This document shows, piece by piece, positions 34,268 to 46,700 of a DNA stretch of 64,000 nucleotides. The DNA comes from Lytechinus pictus. Its lineage: Eukaryota > Echinodermata > Echinoidea > Temnopleuroida > Toxopneustidae. The notes under the pieces are model-generated. The model was not told the DNA's origin and did no database searches. It worked only from the letters and a program-made list of their open reading frames with translations. The stretch's first letter is position 1. Every line of letters begins with the position of its first letter. The translations under genes and the position numbers were made by a program. The stretch covers positions 21,991,501-22,055,500 of the forward strand of contig NC_087262.1 in NCBI RefSeq assembly GCF_037042905.1. The letters are read 5' to 3'.

Positions 34268-37200
34268 ATGTTGACAGTTCGTAATTGCTTTGCAAGACTT
34301 AACAAGATCTGAAACTTCTGTTACAAGTTTCTTATATATTTTTTTTCTAAATAAAACTTATCTTTATGTTCAGACTGGCAGATTGGGAGAGTATCTAAGA
34401 TTGGACAGAGAGCAGATCTCAGCTTGGGACAAACTACGGTAGATTTTTCCTCTGGACGAGAAAGGGTAGAGGTCACCGATATCATGTGCGTGTTGCCAGG
34501 GTCTGGTGGTCACGTTTATGAGGGACATCTACAAAATTACGGTGAGTAGTCAGTATCTCTGTCACATGTTATCAGGGTCTCGGGGCTGCCATCTTTAATT
34601 GTGAAAAATCATATTCTTAATTTCTTTTATACTTTTTTTCCAGACTTAAGTCCTATTTTTCTTTAAAATTTCGAAACACACACCAAAAATTATCATTCTT
34701 ACAAGTTTCAAAAATCCTATTTCTAGCAAGAAAATCCTATAAAGTGTCACTTTTCCCTTGAAAATCCTACTAATTTGCAGCTCTGGGGTCTTGTGGTCAT
34801 GTTTGTGAGACACATCTACTAAATTATGATGAATAGTCTAGGAGAATGTTTTCTGTAAAAAGTTATCATGGTATGGTGGTCATGTTTATGAAAGACTTCT
34901 GGAAAGTTATGGTGAGTAGTTCAGAGTTGAATCTTCCCTGTGAAATGTTGTCAAGGTCTCATAGTCATGTTCATGAGGAACATCTGCAAAATCATGGCAA
35001 GTAGTTGAGAATAATCGTCCCTGTGATAAACAAATTTTATTGAAAAGACAGTATAGAATGAAGGAATTGATGCAAACTTCTATCATACTTTGTTTTGAAG
35101 TATGTAACAGAACTGTAAAAGACTTGGTGTACTTTCTTAGTTGATCCTTGAGTCTGTAACATTGGTTTTGGAGGATATTTCTTTATGTTCTGTGTTCATG
35201 GAGTGGAGGAGATTGGCTTTTTTGTCCACTATTTGTATCGACCTAGTTGAGATGCTCCTGTTGAATACAGCTAGTTAGAAATACTTAAGGCTGCACTCAA
35301 CAAGTGAAGTCAAGGAAGTATGCGTGAGATGTCTTCATGTATGTAGAAACAAGTGCATTTCGTTTGAGACTATGTCACAAAGTTCATAGTTTGTGATTCT
35401 CTTTAAAGACAAATATTTGGATGAAAAAATATCTTGAAACTTTGTTCAAATAAAGTAAATATTGAATGACTATAAAAAAAATAAAATGCTGTTGCGATAC
35501 TTGGCGATAAATTGCGTGTATGATTTTTTTTAAATTAATTTTATTACAGGTGAAGTACAGGTTGTGGATGAAGGAGACAAGGTTTTGATAACAGCAAGTC
35601 CAGAGGAAATGCAGGTACTTCACGAACGCAGAGGATTATGGGATCTTGACATGATCAAAGTAAGCATGAATGTTCTTTCTGAATAAGAATATTGGTGGAA
35701 TATCTTCCATAGCAAATTGTAGTCATTCTGAATAACTAGAGGGGGGGGGGGGGTGGCTATATGATAAAGTCCAGCACTGGGCTTGTAATACAAAGGTTAG
35801 CATTTGATTGTATTGCTGAGTTTTAAGCTTCATATTGTAACAAGAAACTTTTCTCCTAAAAATTGAATATTAATTAAATATTGAATTGAAAACCCGTTTT
35901 AGCTCAGTTGGCAGAGCGTCCGTCTCAAAACTGGGAGGTCGCGAGTTCAAGCCCTGGCTGCGTCAGACCAAAATACATTAAAATGTGAAAGTTGCTGCTA
36001 CCCTGTAGGGCGTGCAACAATTGAAGGGATAGAGCAAGGGACCGAACGATTGTATGCCATTCCAAATAATGTAATAGCTTTGATAAGTCTAGAGTCGGTT
36101 TCCTTGGTCTGACTGAACCTTATATATTTATTTTATTTACAGACTTGTAGAAGAAAAGGATATGTGACTAAAAGAACGGATGCAGGTAACGTCAAAGTGA
36201 CTTTTGATGACATCCAAGAAACTTTCACTATGAATATTGCTGCTGTAAGAAAGGTAACAGTAACAGAATATTACATTTTTCTCCCGTTTTCCCCCTTCAG
36301 TTTTCTAATGAATAATATGCAGAAGAGAAAACAAAATGTTGTTCCTTTACAAATAATAAAGAGCATTGAGGGTTGGCTGGGTTAAGGATGATGTATGCAC
36401 GGAAATGGACGTAGCAGAAGGAAGGATTAGGGCATTTAATTGCTTGGAGAGTGAAGTAAATCTGTATTATTTATAATATAGTATCATTACCTTCGAGAAT
36501 TGGAATGAACTGTCTGGCTACTTTGAATGATGATGATAATGATATGCAACATTTATGTAGAGCTTAATTCAAACGTTTCTAAGCACTGCAATATTGTTAC
36601 CCTGGCTTTAGCATAGCTCATAAGGGATGTAGTCATGGCTGGCCTCGAGGTCATGTTTTGCCAGCCTTGGCCTCGTCCTCGGCCCAAATCAAAGTCTACA
36701 GGAGAAGGTTTTCTCCAGCGGCCTCGTGACTTGAAAATAACGACATCGACTTTTTCCCTGGCGCTTAGAAGTATGAATGGGCAATGCTTCAAAACCACCT
36801 TTGTGAAGTGGATTCGAGGTGATAATAGTTTGCTTTCTTATCTTCCTGTAGCTTCATCGTTTCAGTCTTGGTCAGGATGTCCGCATCAGTGGTGACGTCG
36901 AGATGGTCAAGAGACTACAGGTTGGACACGGTGGATGGAAAAAGTCTATGGATAAGGTGACTCTCCCACCAAGAACAGTTGAAAAACTTTTGGGCATACA
37001 TTGAATAGGGGCCTATTAGTTTAGCATTTTTTACCAACTCTAAAACTCTAAAAATAAACCTAGAACAGCAGAATTGGGTCACTTGGAGGAACAATTATCT
37101 CATTTGATTTTGAGGTCATGGTCACCATTCATGTTTATATGACACCTAGATAGATCCTTGTCATTTGATTGGTTGTTTGATATTGAACATTCAGCCCATT

Positions 37201-40200
37201 TTACAATGATGTCATCAACCGTGTAATTTTGGATTCATACGATTTTGTCCATTGCAGGCGTGTACCGAGACTGTCCACAGACCATAGTTATGTACGCGAC
37301 AATCAACACACCGAGCTCGCACTGCATAAACATAATTATTTTGCATCAAATGCATAAATTTCATATGAAAAAGAATTTATTTTTAGGTGTCATATAAACC
37401 AAATATTGAATGTTCTTATTCGGGCAATGGACAAAATACTTCATTCGGTGAAAGATGATATGAATGATCTATTCAACAAAGCGTAGCCGAGTTGAATGGA
37501 TCATTCCATCTTTTACCGCATGAAGTGTTCTGTCCATTGTACTCATAAACATTCATTATTTCCATACTATTTGTTGTGTGGAATATTTTCATCATTCACT
37601 ACCAAAACAGGTTGTGAAAGTTCTTAGGAAACACTTCAGTATTCTATATACAATGCCCCATATTCTGAACCCCTGCTTATGGTCTCACTCTCTGCTGAAA
37701 GTAGGGTAAGCCCAAAATGTCAAAATTTTGTGTATATTGTCTGTTTCTTATGTTACTTGTGTTCTTTCTTCATGTCTATATGGTGATACAAACTATTTTT
37801 GATATTTTCTTAGAGAGTTCAGAATGAATTGAGCACCAAATTTGTTGACATTGAACCACTTGTGATTTGTGTCACAATTGGCTATCCATAGTTAAACCAC
37901 AACCAGAATTTGAAGGTAGTTGGGTATAATTTCTTCTTTCATGTTTGTAATTGGTTATATGCTCTGTATGAATTTATTTTTCTTCTTCTTCAGGCCATCG
38001 GTGTTGTTGGGAAGGTGATCAAGGTCAAGGAATCTAACATTCATGTCAAGATCCAAGACAAAACTTTTGTCTTCAACTCCGCGAACCTAGCTCCCGCCAC
38101 CAACATTCCTCAGCGGAAGCCGAAAGAAAAGTCATTTGAAGAGTTTTTAATGAGTGAGTTTTCAGTTTAGCAAATTTCCATATAATGTGATTTCATAAGA
38201 ATACGTTACAGTCATTTGCAAATAATCTGTGCCCACCTGAAACCTCATTTGTTCCTGATAGGTCTTCTGAAAAGCATCGCCTATGAAATTTTTTGTCTAA
38301 ATGGACTGACATTGTACTTGTTGATATGAATCGTACAGAAATCATATTGGAGAACATTAAGGAAGTACTGATTTTAGGATATGTGAAGTTTTGAGTTGAA
38401 CAAGTATTATGAAATATTGTTCTGCTCAGCCCAGCTTCACCAAGCTTTTAGATTTATCTTAAGGCTGAATTTCTTAGTATATAACATTGGTCATCATGCA
38501 CAAATACAAATTCATTATATGATCTATATATAAATCAGTCCTGGGCTCCGTAACACAAAGGTTAGGCATTAACCATTAATCACTAAATGAAATGGCCTAT
38601 CAAGATCATCGTTGCATGCGCATTTTGCTCAGTAGATGACTAGGAACCAATCAGAATTGTTCTTTCAAATTAGCGATTAATCGCTAACCTTTGTGTTACG
38701 GAGCCCAGGTCGCAAAAATAACATAAAGAATTTTTTAGATAAATACGACTCATAAATATAAAATTTATTCTTTGAACAATATTCTTTCTATGCCGTACAG
38801 ATGTCGCCCAAGACATCCAGAAACCTGAAACGATGATATCGCTTGCAGTAGCTTCCCACAACATCCCGGCTGTTGAAGACATGTTGAAGGAGCACCCAGA
38901 ATGGGTTAGTGTATCAACATTAAAGATAAATATCACTTGTTTTTCTGCAACCAGCCTCTAGGAAATAAAAAAAACACTCTAAATTTTGACCATTCTAAAG
39001 CCTTCTTTAATATTTCTGTCAACTTTTGTAGCAAAATCATCCATATCTTTGGTAAAAAAAGGTAGAGAGGTCTAGAACTTGTTGCAGAAAGTGTTGCAAT
39101 CAATCACAACAACAAAAAAATCAAACAAAACTTGATATTCAGCCAATCAGAAGCACCCATTTCAGATTAATTGCATTTGATTTTCGAATTGTGATTAAAC
39201 ACATATCTTTAGCAACAGGCCCTTGGTCATGAAATTCAATTGTGGGAGAAACTACCTCAAAGCGATTGAAAAATATAGATTGTAATGCTTTGGAGAATCA
39301 GTGTATGCAATACAATTTGAGAATCACCAACATGACAAGTTTCAAGTTTGCTGAGGTCACAATCATTGAAATGTATGAATGGGACTTCACGTAACATTTA
39401 GACTACTCGGTTTAGACTGTTCTCAGTCAAGACTTGAATATGAGGGAAACGTATTCATATATGAGGGCAATAAATTCATATATATATATAATGCAGCCCT
39501 CAGCAATTTGTTTTCGGCCTTTATTGTATTTGTTTATGTCGGCCGATGAAGTTTGTTTGTGTTTTGTTAGTTTTCTGTTTCTATTTGTAAATTTTGTCAA
39601 TGCTATTGTCTTTTTGGGGCCATTCTCTACAAGCAGTTTGCTTTTTTATGTTCCTAGCCATATTCTTTATTATTTATTGCATAATTATTTACACTGTATT
39701 TACATATTTTTATGGTTGAATGAATTGGATTGAATACTTGAATTATTTTAATTTCTCGTACTATCGTTACAGGCCATGATAAGTTGAGCTTCTTTACAAC
39801 TCTGAAATAAAATTCATTATGTGCGTGTAACTGAATGTTTGAAATGTGTCTGATAAACTCAACAAGAACTGTTTGAATTCTCTTAATTTGAAAGTGTGAT
39901 GGTTTGAAACTGAATAGCATACCACAAACTAGAATTGCCGCAATGATGATTTTTATGCGTTTATTTGTTCTTAATGTATCCAGATCCGTCATGAGCCCAC
40001 CATAGGCAAATCGCTTATTTCGGTCGCCAGCGATGACGTGGACATGATGAAAATTCTTGTTGAGAAAGGGGCCTTCATTGAGAGCTATGATGAGCAGGGC
40101 TGCACACCACTCTTCTATGCAACTACGGCGTAAGTCATTATTGTGTTCACATAATTAGAAATGTATTCTTCATACATGTAGCCTACAAATAATGAATATC

Positions 40201-43200
40201 GGTGAGGGCTAAGTAAGACTTTCACGCACGGGGTATGTTTTGAACAGCCCACAATGTATGTCTGGAACAGTTCTAAAATGCCTGAGTCATAGCCAAGGGC
40301 GAAAGAGTTCATCACTAATTTACCAAACATGCTGCCCTTTAGACCAACTCAGAACTTTGTAAGTTGATACCCTCGTGCCTGTTGTTCATTGACAAGCACC
40401 AATGAAAGCCTCACTGTTATTTATGCCTTCTCTGCTTGCACAGAAAACTGCAGCTCGTGATGAACGAATATAATGAATTCTCAGACTAGGCGTTATTGGC
40501 AATATTTTGGCGAAAATTGACTAACTTCGAAATCAAATATTGACCAGCACTATACCAAACAGTCCTTTTCCAGATTACTACACAGTCTCACCGTGTAAAC
40601 CTACCTATTATCTAATTTCCACCGAAATTTTTTTTTTAAAGATTAGCATTCTTAAGATATTCCTTATGTGGCACACTTTTTTTCCAATTTATGATTGTTC
40701 CACAATGAAGAAACAACTACGACGGTGTGCGGTACCTCCTTGAGCAAGGGGCTAATGTTGATTCAGCCAACTTTCAAGGTCTGACCAGCTTTATGGTTGC
40801 TTGTGAAAATGGATCCTTTGAATGCGCACACTACCTGCTCATGCATGGGGCTGATGTCAACCTCAAGGTAGGCTTTTTTTTATTATTATTTTATTCAATA
40901 TCTTAACATTTACCATATATTCGTTTTGTTCATTTTTAATGGGTTCCCTATCACAAGCAGGATACCTAAAGAAGCTATTCTTGTAAAATGATTGATCAAA
41001 ATGGATTATTTTTAACTGATTGATTGGCTAAAATGATAAATTTGAAATCTGAACTTAATAAGCAACTTGCTTAGATTTTTATAAGGAGTAGGAAATTTCA
41101 GGATGCATATATCTTCTTTATTTTTTTAGCTCCTCCGCCAACCTTGGATGGTTGTTGGAGGCATTTTTCGACCATCTATCCCGTTTTTGTCTCACAGTAA
41201 CTAAATAACTATTGATGGATTAACATCATACCTGGTCCCAGTATGCTTATATGAGGACCAATGATCTGATAGTTTTACCGGTCAAAGGTTAAAGGTTCTA
41301 GAGGTCATTGTATAATCAAAAGTGTGTCTTTAAAGGAAAAATAAAAAAGAGAAGGTGTTTGATATTTCGATATCACAAAGTCAACAGTCCTGCTATATTG
41401 AATTGGGTATTGAAGGCGAGGCAGCCTGATGCATTCCACTTGGGTCTTTAAACAAAAAAACAAGGATGGAGGGAGACTAAAGAATTACTTATTCAATCCT
41501 AGTTCTCCGGCAGTGTGGGGTGCATTGGGAAGCAAGCTGTCATTTGCATCCACTTCAACCTCCAACTGATTGTTATTAAAGTTACGGACCTCAATAACCT
41601 TGAGGAAAGTCCGTCGCCAGATGTGCTTGGAAGGCCCCTTTTCCTTCTTCCATTTGGTTGCCAAATTATTGTTGTGTTAGGAGCATACATTCTTAGAACA
41701 TGCCCTGCTACTCTAATCCTGCTTACTTCTATTTCCTGATGAAATTGTCAGTATTGAGGTATGGTTGTTTAATTTCTCAATAATTCAGTCCAAAGATGAT
41801 TGTCTGCCCATAATCCGAGCCATCGGGAGCAAAGGAAGGACTATACTAGACCTTATTCTTGCCAGGAAGGAAGTAGACCTGAAGGCAACATCGTCGTCAT
41901 CATGCATGACTGCAATGAGCTGTGCCGCCCGTACAGGGAATGTATAGTAAGTGCATGACTCTCACTGTAGATTTATTATTCCAACGTGAGATGTGATTTA
42001 ATTTGATTTTACTTTTGGCTCCTTTATATGCACATCTCTTATTTTCTCTTCTCAGTCAATATTTTAGAACAAACTGTAAGATGAAATTATTAGTACTTTT
42101 TCAATCAATAATTCTTTAATTTGGTATGCATTTAATATTTTAAGAAGGATTTTGTTTGTCACTTGTCTATGAAAATCTGTTTCTTTTATTAAGTTCTTGT
42201 TTGTATTCAGTTGTTGATGTACAATAAATGTGAAATGTAGATATGAATAAAACCTTGCAAAGCTTTGGTTAAAATCAATGATGTGAATTACCATTTAATA
42301 TTTTAATCTTTGAAAAGTGTACTGGTGACTGTGGTTAATGGTGTTATTTTTTTTACCCTTTGATCACATATTTTACAAAATTAGTGATTGGATCATAAAT
42401 TGGACAGGTTGGACAGAAGAAGAAGTTATCTTGACATTTTCAGCCCATTCCATTCTTAAAAGGTGATGACAAGAATGAAAAAAATGCCCAGATATTATAT
42501 TTTAATCGGCACCTGATTAAAGTAAACTTCCGTGTAAAATTGCAAAATTTATCACATCATAACTGTTTCAGGGAATATACAGTCCTATAATTAACTGTTA
42601 CAACCTCTAACAGCAGGTTAAGTGTTTTGAAATAAACAAATAAGTATTCAGTGTGTTCACCATACTTTTCCATTTTATTTGCTTGTTGCCATGGTTACAG
42701 TGCACTTACAAAACTCATTGAGGCAGCACCTAAGATGGTTGATGTCAAACAGTGCAATGGAAATACACCCATCTTCAATGCTGTGTTGGCAAATTCCCTA
42801 AAAGCAACTGAAGTACTCGTCAAAAAGGTAATATTCGTAAAAGGTAATATTTGTAACAATTTTACCAACATTCATTGATATTGTATGATAATAAAATAAA
42901 AACGTGAATTTATAATAGCACCAGCTTCTGCCTTTGCTTAAGAAAAAAAACGTTTTGAGTATCGCCTTAATGAAACAATGTAATTTTGAAGTGCTATCTT
43001 TTATTTCCTTGTTATCACATTGTTATCTTGCATTTCAACAGGGCCACTGCAATGTGAATGTACAGAACTTTGATCAAGGATACTGCCCACTTCATCTAGC
43101 CATACTGAAGGAGAACTTTGAATTGATTGAGGTGTTGGTGAAGAATGGTGCCGATGCGAACATTCCCAACTCCGATGGGGAAACCTGTTTACAGATGGCT

Positions 43201-43504
43201 ATGGATGCCCTGGATGACATTGAATGTGAAGATCGTCATGTTGATGAAGTACCTTTCATGGCAGAGGTTTGTGACTTGTATTGTTGCCTGTGTTGTTATT
43301 TCTTTACTGCTGGTATCATTTGGCAATATAATTCTGTCATTTTCATTGACTTTGAACAGGGAACACATGGTTTCCGTATTCAACGTCTAAGAAAAAATAC
43401 TTCTGATGATGATGGTAGTGGTAATGATAGTGGTGATGGTGGTGGTAGTAGAAGTAGTAGTAAGAAGTGGTAGTAGTAGCAGTAGTAGTAGTAGTGGTAA
43501 TAGC

Positions 43505-43544
<40 letters not shown>

Positions 43545-43626
43545 GTAGTAGTAGTAGTAGTAGTAGCAGTTGTAGTACTAGTGATAATAGCAGTAGTAGT
43601 AGTAGTAGTAGTAGTAGTAATAGCAA

Positions 43627-43682
<56 letters not shown>

Positions 43683-43702
43683 GTAGTAGTAACAGCAGTA
43701 GC

Positions 43703-43779
<77 letters not shown>

Positions 43780-46700
43780 CAGTAGCAGTAGTAGCAGCAG
43801 CAGCAGTAGTCACAGTAGTAGTAGTAGCAGCAGCAGTAGTCACAGTAGTAGTAGTAGCAGCAGCAGTCACAGTAGTAGTAGTAGCAGCAGCAGTCACAGT
43901 AGTAGTAGCAGCAGCAGCAGTAGTCACAGTAGTAGTAGTAGCAGCAGCAGCAGTAGTCACAGTAGTAGTAGTAGCAGCAGCAGCAGTAGTCACAGTAGTA
44001 GTAGTAGCAGCAGCAGCAGTCACAGTAGTAGTAGCAGCAGCAGTAGCAGCAGTCACAGTAGTAGTAGTAGTAGCAGCAGCAGCAGCGGTCACAGTAGTAG
44101 TAGTAGTAGCAGCAGCAGCAGTAGTCACAGTAGTAGTAGCAGCAGCAGCAGTCACAGTAGTAGTAGCAGCAGCAGCAGCAGTCACAGTAGTAGTAGTAGC
44201 AGCAGCAGCAGTCACAGTAGTAGTAGCAGCAGCAGTAGCAGCAGTCACAGTAGTAGTAGTAGTAGCAGCAGCAGCAGCAGTAGTCACAGTAGCAGAGCTT
44301 CCAAGTCTCCCGGATCCTGCGGGAGAATACTGGATTGCGATCCAATCTCCCGTTCTCCCGACCCCATGCCAAAATCTCCCGGATAATCAGGATTTTTAGC
44401 TGTTAAATTGTAAAATTCATACAAACGACTGTTTAACGAGTCTAGCATGTTCAACTCCCTAACACCCACGTGGAACCTCCTTATCACATTTTCATTTTAC
44501 CCAGTAACTTCAACCAGTTTTTGTATAATCGTACATAGATTTTCCATGTAAATGAAGATAATTTTACTGAACGACTGGTGAAGTAGTCTAACAAGCCATT
44601 TTATTTCCGGGTTGTGCAATGTGTGTGATGAAAACTCTTCAGCGGTACTCCATGCACATGGCCCCCGATGCGCCCCAGTGCGGCTCCACCCGGCCGCGCT
44701 GCGCCAGGAAGCTCCGAGAAGGAAAGTTCACGAGCACTGCGAGGCATTTTTCGTAAGCTTGCTTGCGCCTTATTCGAGCTGAAACTGTGGATCAACGATG
44801 GGATTAACAAGTGGATTACTTTTACACCTCGACTTTCAGTTTCAGGAATAATTTTATTGACAATCCTGAAGAATAAGAAGCAAAGTGGAGATTTTTTCGC
44901 CTACTTTCACTTGGGTTGATCGGATTCGAACATTTTCTCTTTCGTGAGTGAGCTAGCCTGGCGCTGGCTGAGCTGTGCGAAGCATGCCCCGTCCCGATTC
45001 ATCCACACTACAATCGCATCGCCAGTGACCATGGAGATCATGGAGATGGAGTAATCCAAGACCAAGACGACAAAATACTTGTCGAAGTATAAAGATACTT
45101 TTCAAGCAGAATGGGACTGTGTGACAATTTTCACAGGAATCCCTCAGAGACTTTAAACAGTCCACATATAAAGCTCATTTACCATGTTTACCACTACTGC
45201 AGCCCCTTCCCCCTCTGGCTCTGGCCAATTAAAGGTATTTTCATGTTGAATGCATTCTTTTATGAATTATTAAAAAAATCTACTGTATTGCCTGAAGTGT
45301 ATATTTAGTCAATGACAATTCATGAATTCTCCCCAATGTGCATTTAATCTATCAGAATTTTTTTTGATGGTTTAGACAGCTGTCGGTTACTATCAAATGT
45401 TGTTTCTTAATGTGTTTTGCTACCCAAAACTCCCATCCGTGGGACAACGTTCCGCCGCTCCCTCACAAAATCATACCTCCGCGAAATCTACTGGATTCTA
45501 TCATCCCAATGTTGGCAGCTCTGCAGTAGTAGTAGTAGCAGCAGCAGTAGTCACAGTAGTAGTAGTAGCAGCAGCAGCAGTAGTCACAGTAGTAGTAGTA
45601 GCAGCAGCAGCAGTCACAGTAGTAGTAGCAGCAGCAGTCACAGTAGTAGTAGTAGTAGTAGCAGCAGCAGCAGCAGTAGTCACAGTAGTAGTAGTAGCAG
45701 CAGCAGCAGCAGTCACAGTAGTAGTAGCAGCAGCAGTAGTCACAGTAGTAGTAGTAGCAGCAGCAGTCACAGTAGTAGTAGCAGCAGCAGTAGCAGTAGT
45801 CACAGTAGTAGTAGTAGTAGCAGCAGCAGCAGCAGTGGTCACAGTAGTAGTAGTAGTAGTAGCAGCAGCAGCAGCAGTAGTAGTAGAATGGTTTTGAACG
45901 TGGGGGGGGGGGGCTGACCATGCAGAGAGAGGGGGTGATAATGGAAAATAGGATGATAAAATTGAGTGAGGTAGAAAGGGAAAGAAACGAAAAGGAGGGT
46001 GGGAGAGGGGAGTGGAATAAAGAACAGACATTTACATGTAGTTAGAAACAAAATATCATTAGTCATGATAAAAGCTACATAGATACAATCTTCATTTATA
46101 ATGTCTGATATTCAGTATGTTTTCATCTTTGATACAGATGAAGAAGAAATGGGGCCATGTTGGGATCAAGACAAATGGAGATGCTCTTCTTGCCTATCTG
46201 GTGTCTCATGGTGCCGACCTTGATGCTAACAACTGTGAAGACTTTACTATAAGGGAATCGTGTACACTAGAAGATGACCTCTTGCAGGCTTTAGATAAAA
46301 TACAGTCCATTTCAAGGTATAAGTCATGATTAATGTAGTGATAAAAATGATGTGAGCCTTTCTGTCAATTTTATCACTTTCATTTATTTCGTATCCAAGT
46401 CATTATTTCCCAATCTTGTGCATTTTATGGTTAAAATTTATTTTATTCATGTACACATAACATATTTGTGTGCAGATCTGCCAACCAGTACATTTTTTGT
46501 TTAAAAATATGTTTGTTTGTTTTTTGTTTTTTTACGAAATACACTTTTTTGGCGAAAAAATACACTTTTTTTATCACAGAATACACTTTTTCATTCCCAG
46601 AGGTTGGCAGGTCTGTATGTGTAATGTGGTATGAATAAAAGTTATTAGTTTTGATGAACCACAATGAAACCTGACATAGTAACAACTGTATTTGCACCCT

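Noticed and set aside
43343-44399. Long ORFs (over 300 aa) of poly-Ser, poly-Val/Ala, poly-Thr and Tyr/Cys on both strands
   Set aside because: All are translations of the AGT/AGC triplet array; every frame is open because the repeat has no stop. No flanking coding signal.
43700-45888. CRISPR-like array (regular CACAGT spacing)
   Set aside because: Units are variable-length triplet runs without unique spacers, in an animal intron.
45397-46031. ORFs of 150-176 aa over the second part of the array
   Set aside because: Same triplet-repeat artefact.
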